A stretch of 64,000 nt of DNA from Rhododendron vialii (taxonomy: Eukaryota; Streptophyta; Magnoliopsida; Ericales; Ericaceae). The position numbers and the translations under genes were made by a program. Numbering within the stretch: position 1 is the first letter of the stretch; every line of letters begins with the position of its first letter. The DNA is taken from the NCBI RefSeq assembly GCF_030253575.1, contig NC_080557.1:5575001-5639000 (forward strand), read 5' to 3'. Below the pieces are notes generated by a model. The model was given only the letters and a program-made list of their open reading frames with translations. It made no database searches and was not told where the DNA came from. Shown here piece by piece: positions 10,043-19,902 of the stretch.

Positions 10043-10710
10043 ACAATCCAATAGAAAACATCCGTCCTTGGCATTTCTCTTTTTGAGTAATGGTAGGGAC
10101 GCATTCAAATTTACGTCCACTCTTACATCACCGGTCACCGAGTGATGGTTGGGAGAGAATGGATGTAAACGCAGATGTACGCCTAGTATTTTTGTTTCTT
10201 TTTTGGTATCAGGTAATGATTCTTATTCAACAAACCAAGTAAGACATGACTAAGGACGACAGGCACCGAAGAGTGCAAATAACAGTCGGATGCACGTGAG
10301 TTCAACACAGGTTTAAGGACAACAAGACACCGACATGAAGGGTCCTCACATGTCGATTTAATGGTTGCGGATGTACTTGAGTTCGGATCTGTGCACTTCT
10401 TTTGTATGTGTCTTTAGCATTTTCTTAAGGTATATCCTTGCAATCCAATGTACTAAACAACAAGAAAATCTCAGAAACAATTTATACTAAACAATCCAAC
10501 TAAGACATGATTAAGGAAATATCATTGCAATCCATTTGCTAAACAACCAGAAAACTCCTTGTATATTTGTTTTGTTTCTGGTAATGAAATCCCAATTAAG
10601 CAAATCAAGTAAGACAGGATTAAGGAATATCTTTGCAATCCAATGTACTAAACAACCAGAAAACTATAAGCACCAATAGAGAAACAATCCAACCAAACCA
10701 CCTAACAGAA
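10043..10710. repeat. Duplicated block, copy 3 of 3 (RNase 3' flank)
   Basis: This copy lies directly downstream of the intact RNase T2 gene and matches 139-835 and 3221-3975. The order of phrases is preserved and it leads straight into RNase exon 3, which marks this copy as the likely parental arrangement. It shows the uninterrupted 'caatccaatgtactaaac' site that carries a MITE in copy 2. Confidence 0.78.
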
Positions 10711-10911
10711 AGAAAAAAAAAACAATGTTTTGAAGCAAACTTTACCAGCACCTCCAATGTCTAAATTTCCCTCAAAATCTCAAAATCTGGATTCTAGTTC
10801 TAATCTGCAGTCATAGCTCGTACTTCGCCCTGAGAATATACAAGCAAAAGTCAAGCATAAATACGCGAGAAATGCAACAATTAGTGAAGAGATATATGTC
10901 TTAGGATCAAC

Positions 10912-13240
10912 TTACGCATCAGTTAGGGTTGTAACAGGAGGAAACATAATTTTCTTTTTGTATTGGTCAATGCAACTAGTAGTAAATCTTCCCGGGCAAG
11001 AACAAATGTAGAAAGTATTGTCTTTCAGGGTCGGTCTCGTGATACAAATCACGATCTCTAGTAGTTGAAGATCTCGCTTGTCTTTGTTACACTTAACGAG
11101 AGGTGTTACGCCCCACCCGTTCTCGATTGCAATTTTAATCTCTTCCGGTGTGTACAATTTCGTACCTGGTACGATACCTATAAGGATGTATGTTAGATGA
11201 ATTTTAAAGTCAAACAATATAGGCCACTACTAATGGAATAAAATTGACACACACACACAAAGAAAAGGCTGGCAAAAAACAACAATGTGGCAAAAATCAA
11301 TATATTCTCTTACAAGACAGCCTCACAAACATTCTTTCATTCCTTCCTGTCTTCTCTAATTTCTGATAGTTTGTTAGTACAGTAATTTTAAAAAGTCGAA
11401 AAAGGAAAGTTTAAAAATAAAGAAGCTACGGCCTAGGAGTAATACAAAATGGGTAGTTATATCTATTCCAAATACTGATAATTTGGATACTTCCATTCTA
11501 ATTACGAATCAAATAGAAAAGTCTCTCTCGCTCCAATTTCTCATTACACCCATTTGCTAAATTTATTAATTTTTTTATAATTTAGGTGTCCGAGCTAGTT
11601 TATGTGCATCTTAGTTAATCATGGGAGCCCAATCTCAATATCCACTTGCGGAGAGCCCAATTAAAGCTCCGTATGGGCTGGCTCTAAAAGAGCAGTATCT
11701 GAGAGGTTTCGAATCGAAGACCTTAGGAAGGAGCAAATCCCCTAAGGCCCCGTTCCGCTAAGATTTTTATTTTTTAAGTACTTATTTTTTATTTTACGAG
11801 ACATATCATTCTCTCACAATATATCACTTTCAATTCAAAAAATAAGTACTTACTCCACTAGGCCAACCCATTGGGGTTCTAAAATTATTACTGTAAATTC
11901 TTGTAATATCCTCATCATCACCCTATCCCTAAACCTTTTTTATTTTTTGATCTAAACCTAATTTTTAATTTACCGATCTACCTGACCATCAACCGCTACT
12001 CTCTAATACGTTCTTCATCTAATCCATTTTAAGTATTGCTTGTTGTGACTAGAAACAGAAGAGCAGTGATAGCCCATTTGTTCACAAACTTTGATGGTGT
12101 TCTAGCAATACAGAAATTAGTGTTACTAATACACGACTGCCACAACAAATTGCTTTGAACAAAGCAATATAATTATGACGCTAAAAACAGAACAAGGAGG
12201 CCTTAACCTGATTCATAGGTAATTTGTAACGATAATATGGTACATCAGTTAATATATATGCATGAAAACTACTCATACTAACTATAATATGCACGAAAAC
12301 ATAACCTATTTCCAATCATGTATATATATACAGATGGCGAGAGGCAAATCCAAAAAAAAAAAGAAAAAAAAACGAGGTGTGAACGGTGGCCGAGAGGCCG
12401 GGGAGGCTGGGGCAATAGATTGTGGTGGTGGCAGGGGATGGGTGTAGCTACCTGAACTTCGTAGAACTTTGAGTAGGTTGCTTGCTTTTCTTAGACGAAT
12501 TGCGGCGTCAAAGTACATCTTTGGTTGCATTGCAGAGCAACTTCCATGTTTTACCCGCTGTTTATCCCAAAACTCGAAATGCGAATCAGTTTTTTCATAT
12601 TTGGGTTTCAAAAGATCTGGCCAGTAGCCCTCAAGATCTCTCCTCAAAGAAGCAACCTAATTTAGACAATATATACAGATATCAATCCAAAGAGATATAT
12701 TCAGCAAAAAAAAGAACTTAAGAAAACGTAAGGGTTTATTAATTACTCCCTCCGTCCCAAATTCTTTGTTCAATCTGCAAAATGGAGTGTTAAAAATAAA
12801 TTCAATTTTTTTTCACAAATTAAAAATACTCATTGATATCTAGTAAGTTGTTGAAATTTTTTTGATTTTATCTAGTAAAAATTGTATTATTTTTAACACT
12901 CCGTTTTGCGAACCGAACAAAAAATTTGGGACGGAGAGAGTATTACGTAGATAAATATATGTAGATATAGTACCAGTTTCTTGTCAAATACTATTGGTGA
13001 TTGACAGTTCTCGTGGGTTTTGCCATTCCAAAATCCAGGCCAGAGGCCATGGATTGTGAAGTCCTGGGGAACAGGACGTTTACAACTTTCGATCCTCACG
13101 TTGCAAAACGAAATGGGCCAAGTCAAAGAAAGGAAGTACAAATCAAAGGACTTCCCAAATGTTGGTAGACAGAAAAGTACAACAATGAATACAAAAGTTC
13201 TCACGAAATCCTCTTTCTCAAGTCTATTGTTTCTCCCCAT
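10912..13240 (-). CDS. S-RNase-like RNase T2 (3 exons)
   Basis: Exons at 13240-12974, 12656-12452 and 11177-10912 join in phase across GT-AG introns of 317 and 1274 bp to give 245 residues. Residues 1-29 are a basic start plus hydrophobic run (VRTFVFIVVLFCLPTFG), a likely signal peptide. The family order follows: LTWPISFC (C1), FTIHGLWP (CAS I, His64), YWPDLL, FWDKQRVKHGSC (CAS II, His126), then the C-terminal Cys pattern LVKC...VIC...ICSC...SC. By my count the mature protein has net charge about +11, as S-RNases do. Two introns and about 245 residues fit class III T2 RNases, the group containing S-RNases. In CAS II the usual His-Glu before x-x-Lys-His is Lys121-Gln122, so activity may be reduced. 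Known role of the family: extracellular RNA cleavage, in S-loci pollen rejection. It is convergent with an SLF-like F-box gene. Alternative: a non-S or nutrient-response T2 paralogue. Confidence 0.9.
11583..11885 (+). mobile_element. Au-like SINE with nested foldback, in RNase intron 2
   Basis: GTGTCCGAGCTAGTTTATGTGCATCTTAGTTAAT, a GGTTTCGAATCGAAGACC-like B-box region and a final CACTAGGCCAACCC match other copies at about 40800 and 44325 and the known plant Au SINE layout (tRNA-derived, ending near a 'taggccaaccc' tail). Its tail is interrupted by a foldback at about 11752-11865 (TTTTTTAAGTACTTATTTTT against AAAAAATAAGTACTTA). Both sit inside the 1274-bp intron of the RNase gene. Confidence 0.6.
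12746..12940. mobile_element. Stowaway-type MITE in RNase intron 1
   Basis: CTCCCTCCGTCCCAAATTCT at the left is matched by AAAATTTGGGACGGAGAGAG at the right, with TA on both sides (12744-12745 and 12941-12942). It accounts for about 195 of the 317 bp of intron 1 of the RNase gene. It is non-coding. Confidence 0.9.
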
Positions 13241-13274
13241 TTTCTTGACCAGTTTGAAGGAAAAAATCAAATCA

Positions 13275-13782
13275 GGGTTTCACCACAAAAATCGGAGAGA
13301 GAGGGAGAAGGGTAATGACCACAAGGGTTGAATATCAAAGAACAGAGAGGGAGACAGGGCAAAACCCAAATAAACCCCTTTATTAGTGCAATGCGAAGCA
13401 ATCCCAAAACCCACAATCAAGAATCGGAGAGAGAGAGAGGGGGTATTGAGAGAATGCAAAACCCCTGTCGACCAAAGAAACCCTTGCAATACCCAAAAGG
13501 ATTGAAACCCACACCACAAGAGATCAAGAAACAGAGAGGGAGATAGGGCCGGGCAAAACCCACATAAACAATCCCAAAAAATGTTTGAAGCCCACAATCA
13601 AGATTTAGAGAGAGAGAGAGAAAGTAAACACCAAGATATACTTTTTATCAAGGAATGAAGCAATACACAGAAAGTGAAACCCACGCCCAAGAATGAGAGA
13701 GAGAGAGAGCCGTAAATACCAAGAACCACCTTTTATTAGAGAATGAAGCAATACACAAGGTTTGAAACTCACATGCAAGAAT

Positions 13783-13831
<49 letters not shown>

Positions 13832-13860
13832 TTATTTGAAGTAGGTGCAAGGGGGAAAAC
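13275..13860. repeat. GA-rich minisatellite upstream of the RNase gene
   Basis: Degenerate units of about 75-110 bp repeat here, each with a variant of 'gaatgaagcaatacac..gaaacccacaatcaagaat' followed by (GA)n. The last GA tract (13795-13829) is the longest. The array lies just 5' of the RNase start codon at 13240, so it is promoter or 5'UTR on the minus strand (CT-rich in the gene's sense). GA/CT tracts bind BBR/BPC factors in plants; a regulatory role here is inference. Confidence 0.7.
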
Positions 13861-14059
13861 GGGGCTGTGCTCACCTCAATACACTCCGCCAAAATCCAAC
13901 TGGACTGCACCCAAGAATCGCCACGTCAGCTCTATATTTTTCTTTCTTGAACGAAAAACACACCAACAACAAACAGAGCCTATATCTGGCTTGTGTACGT
14001 ATCATCTAGCGAACAATCTTCTCCAGCCTTTCTAACGTCTGGACGAAGGGACGCTATTG

Positions 14060-14320
14060 GCGCATTTACCTCTGGCAACAGGGCTGCAAACGAACCTAGC
14101 TCTAGTTTTAGGCTCGTTTACCAAACGAATTGAGTCCAACACTCAAAAGCTCGGTTCGGCTCGGCTCATTTAGAGAGATTCGATGAGTAAATTAGTCAAG
14201 TTCGGCTCGTTTGTTAACGATCCATGCTTGAGTTTCAGTTTTAGGCTCGTTTAGTAAACGTGTCAAACTCGAACACTACAATGCTCAGCTCTTCGAGCTC
14301 GGCTCGTTCGTACCCAGGTG
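14060..14320. repeat. Degenerate GGCTCGTTT-containing repeat
   Basis: The phrase 'ttaggctcgttta(c/g)(c/t)aaacg' occurs at about 14111 and 14244, with several GGCTCG and TTCGGCTCG(G/T) words between. This is a non-coding dispersed-type repeat. The following stretch to 15290 is AT-rich with no gene I can support. Confidence 0.4.
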
Positions 14321-15300
14321 GTCGTCTTCTGTGATACAAGACACCCTGTTTTCTTCTCTGATCAGCACCTCTTACTCTTTGTAACGTGTAATGTTTGTTT
14401 GTTTTTTCTTAAACTCCGTCTAAGAGGCAACGCAAACTTTGCTTCTCCGTTGTTATTCATGTAATTAAATCATCCATCACCGCCACAAAAATTTGATCTT
14501 TTTGTGGTGAATATGTCATTTTTCTTATATTTCTACCCCAAAAGTTGCCGCCGCCGGGTGTTAATTAAGAGTTTGTACCTTGTTTTGGGATGATGTAATG
14601 ATGTTTCAAGTATGAATTACTTGAATTGATAAATGTTCATATATACAATTGAGTGTGCAAACAAAGCATGAAATAAAGTTTCTCAGTGTTATTTCTTGTT
14701 TTATTCAAGTGAAAACCCACATTGATACATAGAGCTGCCGGTAATTGCGGGAGGTCTAATAAAAGTTGAGATAAATTTTTATATATAGATTGAAATAAAT
14801 TTTTATGTATTTGAATCTCTTTTTGCCATATAAGTATGTTTTATTGAAATAAGAAATTGGAACAATAAGGAAATAAACTTCATTCACGTTGAGCTATGTT
14901 ATGAGAAACAATGATACACGTAATTAAACTCTTATTTAATCAAACCATCATCAGATTCATAAATAAATATTAGTCATAACCATTAATCACTAGTACGTGA
15001 CAGTCTTTGACGAGCTTTAAGACTTATCTAATCTCGATTTCATTCCTCTAGGAGGAAAAATGACCATTTTGCTCTTGAATTTCGTTTGTGCCAAACATTG
15101 ATCCCGTCAGCAAGAGGGACAAAATTGAGGCATGGTGCAAATTACTGGGTTAAAATTGACACAATTACTACTAGATGTACAAGATTTCATGCTACCATAG
15201 GAACTAATAAAACTATCCCTAAAATTTAGGCTACAATAAATCGTATATTAGGCACGTACTCCAGTTTTACTCGTGGTTAACGGAAAGGAAAAATCTAGTG

Positions 15301-15432
15301 ACACTGTATTTTGATATCACATTTTTTACTCCATAGACACAAGTGTGGTAATCCTCACACAAAGGTTTATGTGGAGTACTGGAGCCCACCGCACTTGTGT
15401 CTATAGAATAAAAAATGCGGTGTCAAAATGCG
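15301..15432. mobile_element. Foldback MITE
   Basis: TTTTGATATCACATTTTTTA...ATAGACACAAGTG on the left is inverted on the right (CACTTGTGTCTATAGAATAAAAAATGCGGTGTCAAAA), around a centre with a TGGAGTAC phrase. It is a non-coding element of about 130 bp. Confidence 0.7.
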
Positions 15433-15760
15433 AGTTGCATAAGTTCAAAGAGGAATTCAATTTCTTTCTTAATAGCAAATTTTTTTTTGTTCGTTGTTGT
15501 TTTTAATGAGAGTGAAAACAAGAAATACGTATATTCGTAAGGTAGCTTTATTGTTAATCATGCACTAATCAATCATAAGGGAAGGCTTGGAAGTCGAGGC
15601 CCACACTTGGGGATTTGGAGGTCTTAGGTTTTAAATTTCTCAAGTGTTTATTTTTGAACAGCAAAGAAAATTTATTAATCTTTGAAAACAGATTACAAAG
15701 ATTAAAAGAATTCATAGCACGAGGCATCAAAACAGAGAAAAGAGAACTCCGACAATCATA

Positions 15761-17073
15761 CACTACTACAAAAATAGATAAAGACCTCGGTCATTTGGTG
15801 TGATCTTTCATTTTTAATCTCGCATTCAAAATCGTGGTCTATTAAGGTGTAACTAAAAGTCTCTATCTTTTAACCACAGGATAAAAACTGTGATTAAAAC
15901 TCATTAAAACTGTGACTAAAAACATAAAAACTATGATTAAAAATGACAAAACCGTAACCTTTAATAGCTTAACATCTCAGTTTCATTATAAAACCGTGGT
16001 TGTTCAGAGAGTAATAATCTCAATTTTTGAAAAAAACGAGGTTTCATTATAAAACCGGGGTTGTTTAGAGAGTAATAATCTCAGTTTTTAAAAAAAACGA
16101 GATTACAAGTGGCGTTTTCCTTAGGGGAAAAATCCCACTTTATTTATCCTGTTGGGTTTTGAACATAAGTTTCTTGAGTTTTGCATAAAAACTTCAACCA
16201 ACTGCACCACACACACTTTTTAATATATAATTGAAATATTTAATATATAACATATGCGTTTAACATTAAAATATATTTCGAACATCATTTTGAACCTTTA
16301 AATATTAAAACTAGAAATTTTGATAAACATGAAAGTTGTAGCCCTTTGTGCTATTGTTCAAACCCAATTTGAATTATCTCAATTAATGAAGTTTTGAGCA
16401 TAGAGTTATACTTGAAATACATTTGGTGACGAAACGCAACCTTCATAAATTTTGTCACCAAAGGTACCCATTTGGTGACAAAATATATTTTCATCGCCGA
16501 AAGTATCCCATTTTTTGACGAAATATTTTTTTGTAGAATGGTTGAGAGTGACATTTATTTAGGAGTATTGCGCGCGGAGTCGATTAAGGAGCAAGCGACT
16601 TTCAACTTTTCCTATATAAGAGCTTTCTTCTCAAGTCTAAACAAAAATGTGATGTATTCTCTAACTTACAATCTCGGTTTCTAGATGATTGAGATTAAAT
16701 GTTCTTTTTATCTCAGTTTTTTCGAAATGAGATATATTCTTTCATATACAATCTCAGTTTTTCAAAAACGAGATATATTCTTTAAGTTACAATTTCACTT
16801 TTAGATTATTGAGATTAAAAAATCTTTTCGTCTCAGTTTTTTTGGAAAGGAGATATAATCTTTCATATATAATCTTAGTTTTTTGAGCATGAGATGTATT
16901 CTTCAAGTTACAATATCACTTTTTAGATTATTGAGATTAAAAAATCTTTCCATCTCAGTTTTTTCTCATAACTGAGATTAAAACTATAGTCCATAACATT
17001 TTGTTATGCTTTTACAAAAAGTGAGATCTTTTTAGTTTTTGGACCGTAATCTTTATATCATTTTGTAGTAGTG
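15761..17073. mobile_element. Non-autonomous CACTA element with 3-bp TSD
   Basis: The element starts CACTACTACAAAAATAG and ends ATCATTTTGTAGTAGTG, with ATA on both sides (15758-15760 and 17074-17076). CACTA ends with a 3-bp duplication define the En/Spm superfamily. The interior has many subterminal motifs of the type 'tctcagttttt..gagat' and 'aaaccgtggtt', as expected for transposase binding. No transposase frame remains in 1313 bp. It is inserted in older retroelement sequence. Confidence 0.9.
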
Positions 17074-17197
17074 ATATGCTACGCCGCTAAGAACCAGAAG
17101 GGAAAATAACCACACTGGATGGCAAGAAGCCAACCCGGCCCAAAAACCAAAAAAGAGACAAACACACCCAAGACTCAATCACCTACCCCTGAGATGA

Positions 17198-19007
17198 CTA
17201 ATGATCGATCATGAAATTACTTAAGACTTCCTCATCATCACCCAAATAATCTTCGCCCAAGATTTTCTCAATAGACCGAGTAGCCTTTGCATCATCAAGA
17301 TGTAACCTGTTAGTATCTTCGGAAAAAGCGGATAAAGCCGCAGCAGCAATCGCAGATTTAAACATAACACATTTTTTCTTCTTTCTTCTTAGATTTAGGA
17401 ATGTCCAACATTTTCTCATTCGACTTATGCTTCGAATTTCCTTTCCCCATTTCTTTAATTTTCTCAGCTGGGTCAAGGTCCACAACTAACTGGATACCAT
17501 CAATAGATTTAACATGGGTCGGGTTAAGTTCAGCCATTTCCAAATCAGCTTGATTTAAAAAACCCACTTCTGAGAGGTTCCAGAATCCTTTGTCATACAC
17601 CCCAACATCTGAAACTAGATCATGAATCAATAATGGGGTTGTATTCTCAGCTACAATTTTGCCATCTTCCAAGACCAAATTGCTAGAATCACCCATCATT
17701 GAATTCACAACCTTGGGACTAAAGTCATCCCCAATGCGCCTAGAGTCATCCCCACCACTTGCTGAAGAGTTTTCACAATGGGTTCCACTCTCTTGGACAA
17801 CATTAAGCTCCACATCAGAAGATGACCCCTTGGTTTCACTAACGTGTGATTCCAATAGAGGGAGCTCATAACCTGAAAAGGAGCCGTCACTCTTAGATAC
17901 ATCGCTGACCTCTTTATCAACACTATTATTCTGACCAAACATACTCCGGACCTCAACACCAAATGCAAGAGGATCTTCCCTAACCTTGACTTTGTAGAGA
18001 ATACCATCAATGTCGAGTTGAATAGAATCGTCAATAGTGGACATGATCTCGGTAGCAACCAGAACCCTCCCGTTTATAAGTGATAGATAATGAAGAGTGG
18101 AGTCATCAACCTTCATGAAAGCACCCCATTTTTCACCAATCTTCCTAAAAGAATCCAAGTTCCAGACATTCAATGGCATCTCTATGCAGTTTAACCAAAC
18201 AAACCTTTCAGCCATTGCAACTTCACCTTTCCAAAGCTTAATTTCACTAAACCACCTTTGCAAGCAATTACTTTTGATCATGGCATCCCTAACCTCAGTA
18301 GTTTTAAAAGTAATCAGACAATATCTTCCCCCCATGCTTCTAACCAAATACTCCTTAATATTTTCCTTTTCCAGTTCCCTCACTAGCTCCTCAACCTCCA
18401 TAAATTTATGGAGTTTGGCCACCCCACTCCTGAAGAGCCAATCATTACCAACTGGCTTAAGCTTTAAAGAAATTGACTTGACACCACTTCCCAAACCACC
18501 TTGGTTGTTGCCTTTCAGCATTTGGGCATATGAGAAGTTTCCACCCACCAACTCCCCTCTTTTGCTGGATTCAGCAATCGGAATATTAGAATTCCCAATC
18601 AATCCGGGATCTTTTCTGAAGCTTTCCAATCCAGTGACAACCTTGGAGGACCCTTTGTTCAATCTCACATTCCTTTCCTTATCATTCTGATAGCTTGCAA
18701 TTTTAACAAATAGCTTTCTGTCCTCCATCCAAAGACCGTTAGCTTTGGACATAGCAACATCAGCAGAAACAACACAATTATATCTAACAAAACCAAATCT
18801 TCTCCCTGTCTTTTTGCTTCTTTTTTCTGGAATGAAAACATCCCTAACAATGCCGAATTTCGTGAAGAATTTTTTCAGCCACGCATGGCTTGTGTCTTCC
18901 AGTAAGTTATCAATAAACAGAGTAACCCATTGAGAATCCCCTTTTCCTCCTCTGTTGAGATTTTCATATCCCATTTTAGCAACCAATTTTCGTTTGTTAC
19001 CCAACAC
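17198..19007 (-). pseudogene. LINE ORF1-type protein (RRM plus DUF4283-like), frameshifted
   Basis: A long minus-strand frame begins near 19007, with the ATG-led MGYENLNRGG start a few codons in. An RRM lies at residues about 27-105, with RNP2-like VTLFIDNL and RNP1-like RRFGFVRY. The central region (LHKFMEVEELVRELEKENI, GGRYCLITFK, ERFVWLNCIEMPLNVW, then KIGEKWGAF) is the DUF4283-like block of plant LINE ORF1 proteins. A lysine-rich run near 17390 shifts frame: the reading continues as KSAIAAAALSAFSEDTN in the -1-related frame to a stop at 17198. No reverse transcriptase follows, because the downstream side is cut by the CACTA element at 15761-17073. The protein would bind RNA in retrotransposition. 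It may instead be a stand-alone RRM retrogene, but the context favours a dead LINE. Confidence 0.75.
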
Positions 19008-19902
19008 AGGAATTCAACCTCCTGCACCACTTCTCAGTTTTTCCATTAACACCCAAAATTTCTCAAGTGTTATCAACCACTTCGGTTCTTTAGGCTCAGT
19101 CGAGGTGCGCATGTGTAAGTTAATCCGGACACCTGATTCTCAAAAAAAAAAAAAACAATAAGATAACTTTTTGACTCCATTCTTGTATTTTTTTTTTATA
19201 AATGTAACGCCCTAAAAATTCGGAGATATTATTAAAACATTTAAAAGAGATTTCCAAAAATAATTTTCTTTTTCTAGACTTTAAAATTCCCAAAGACAAT
19301 TTTCCCTAAGAGGATTCCATAAATTTACTACGCTACTGTTCCAAAAACCCGTGTCACTATTTTACAATCATATCATATTTAATTTAAGTTTTTGAATTTG
19401 TCAAAATATTACAATTACCAATAGACTCGGAAGCTCTCAAAATAAGATTGATTTAAATTAGTTAGAGCAACTAAGAGAATGGAATTCAGAGTTGACAATC
19501 TCTTCCTTGGTCTTCATCAAATCATTCCTTGCCTACACCCCTTCTGTTCCATCTTCAATACCTGGCGTTCGAGTTACCAGGACAATATAGTACCGTGAGC
19601 GATGATGCTCAATAGTCAAAACCCACTTGAAACCTACAAGCAATAGGAATATAGTTGACACGCATTAAAAATAACATAAAAAGAGAACAATCAACTTTTC
19701 TTTTATTACTATCCTTCAACCTATGTGAGATTTCGGATCTTATCCACAGATCCGTTCCTACCCATAACCTTCGGTGTAAGGCAATAGTGTGGTCCGACTC
19801 CCATTTTTCATATCCGGATGAAAGATACCTAAGTTATGTACTCGGGTATCCCATCCGTGACCATAAGCTTGGATAAAACTTCACCAGATGTACACACGAG
19901 CA

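Noticed and set aside
11583-11760. Possible tRNA gene in RNase intron 2
   Set aside because: The box-B-like GGTTTCGAATCG belongs to a SINE. No cloverleaf with paired arms could be drawn.
13280-13910. Several frames in the GA-rich region upstream of the RNase
   Set aside because: They are translations of the minisatellite and GA microsatellites (Ser-Leu or Glu-Arg repeats).
18097-18690. 197-codon plus-strand frame opposite the LINE ORF1
   Set aside because: It is the antisense shadow of the RRM/DUF4283 frame. It has no domain and no independent start context.
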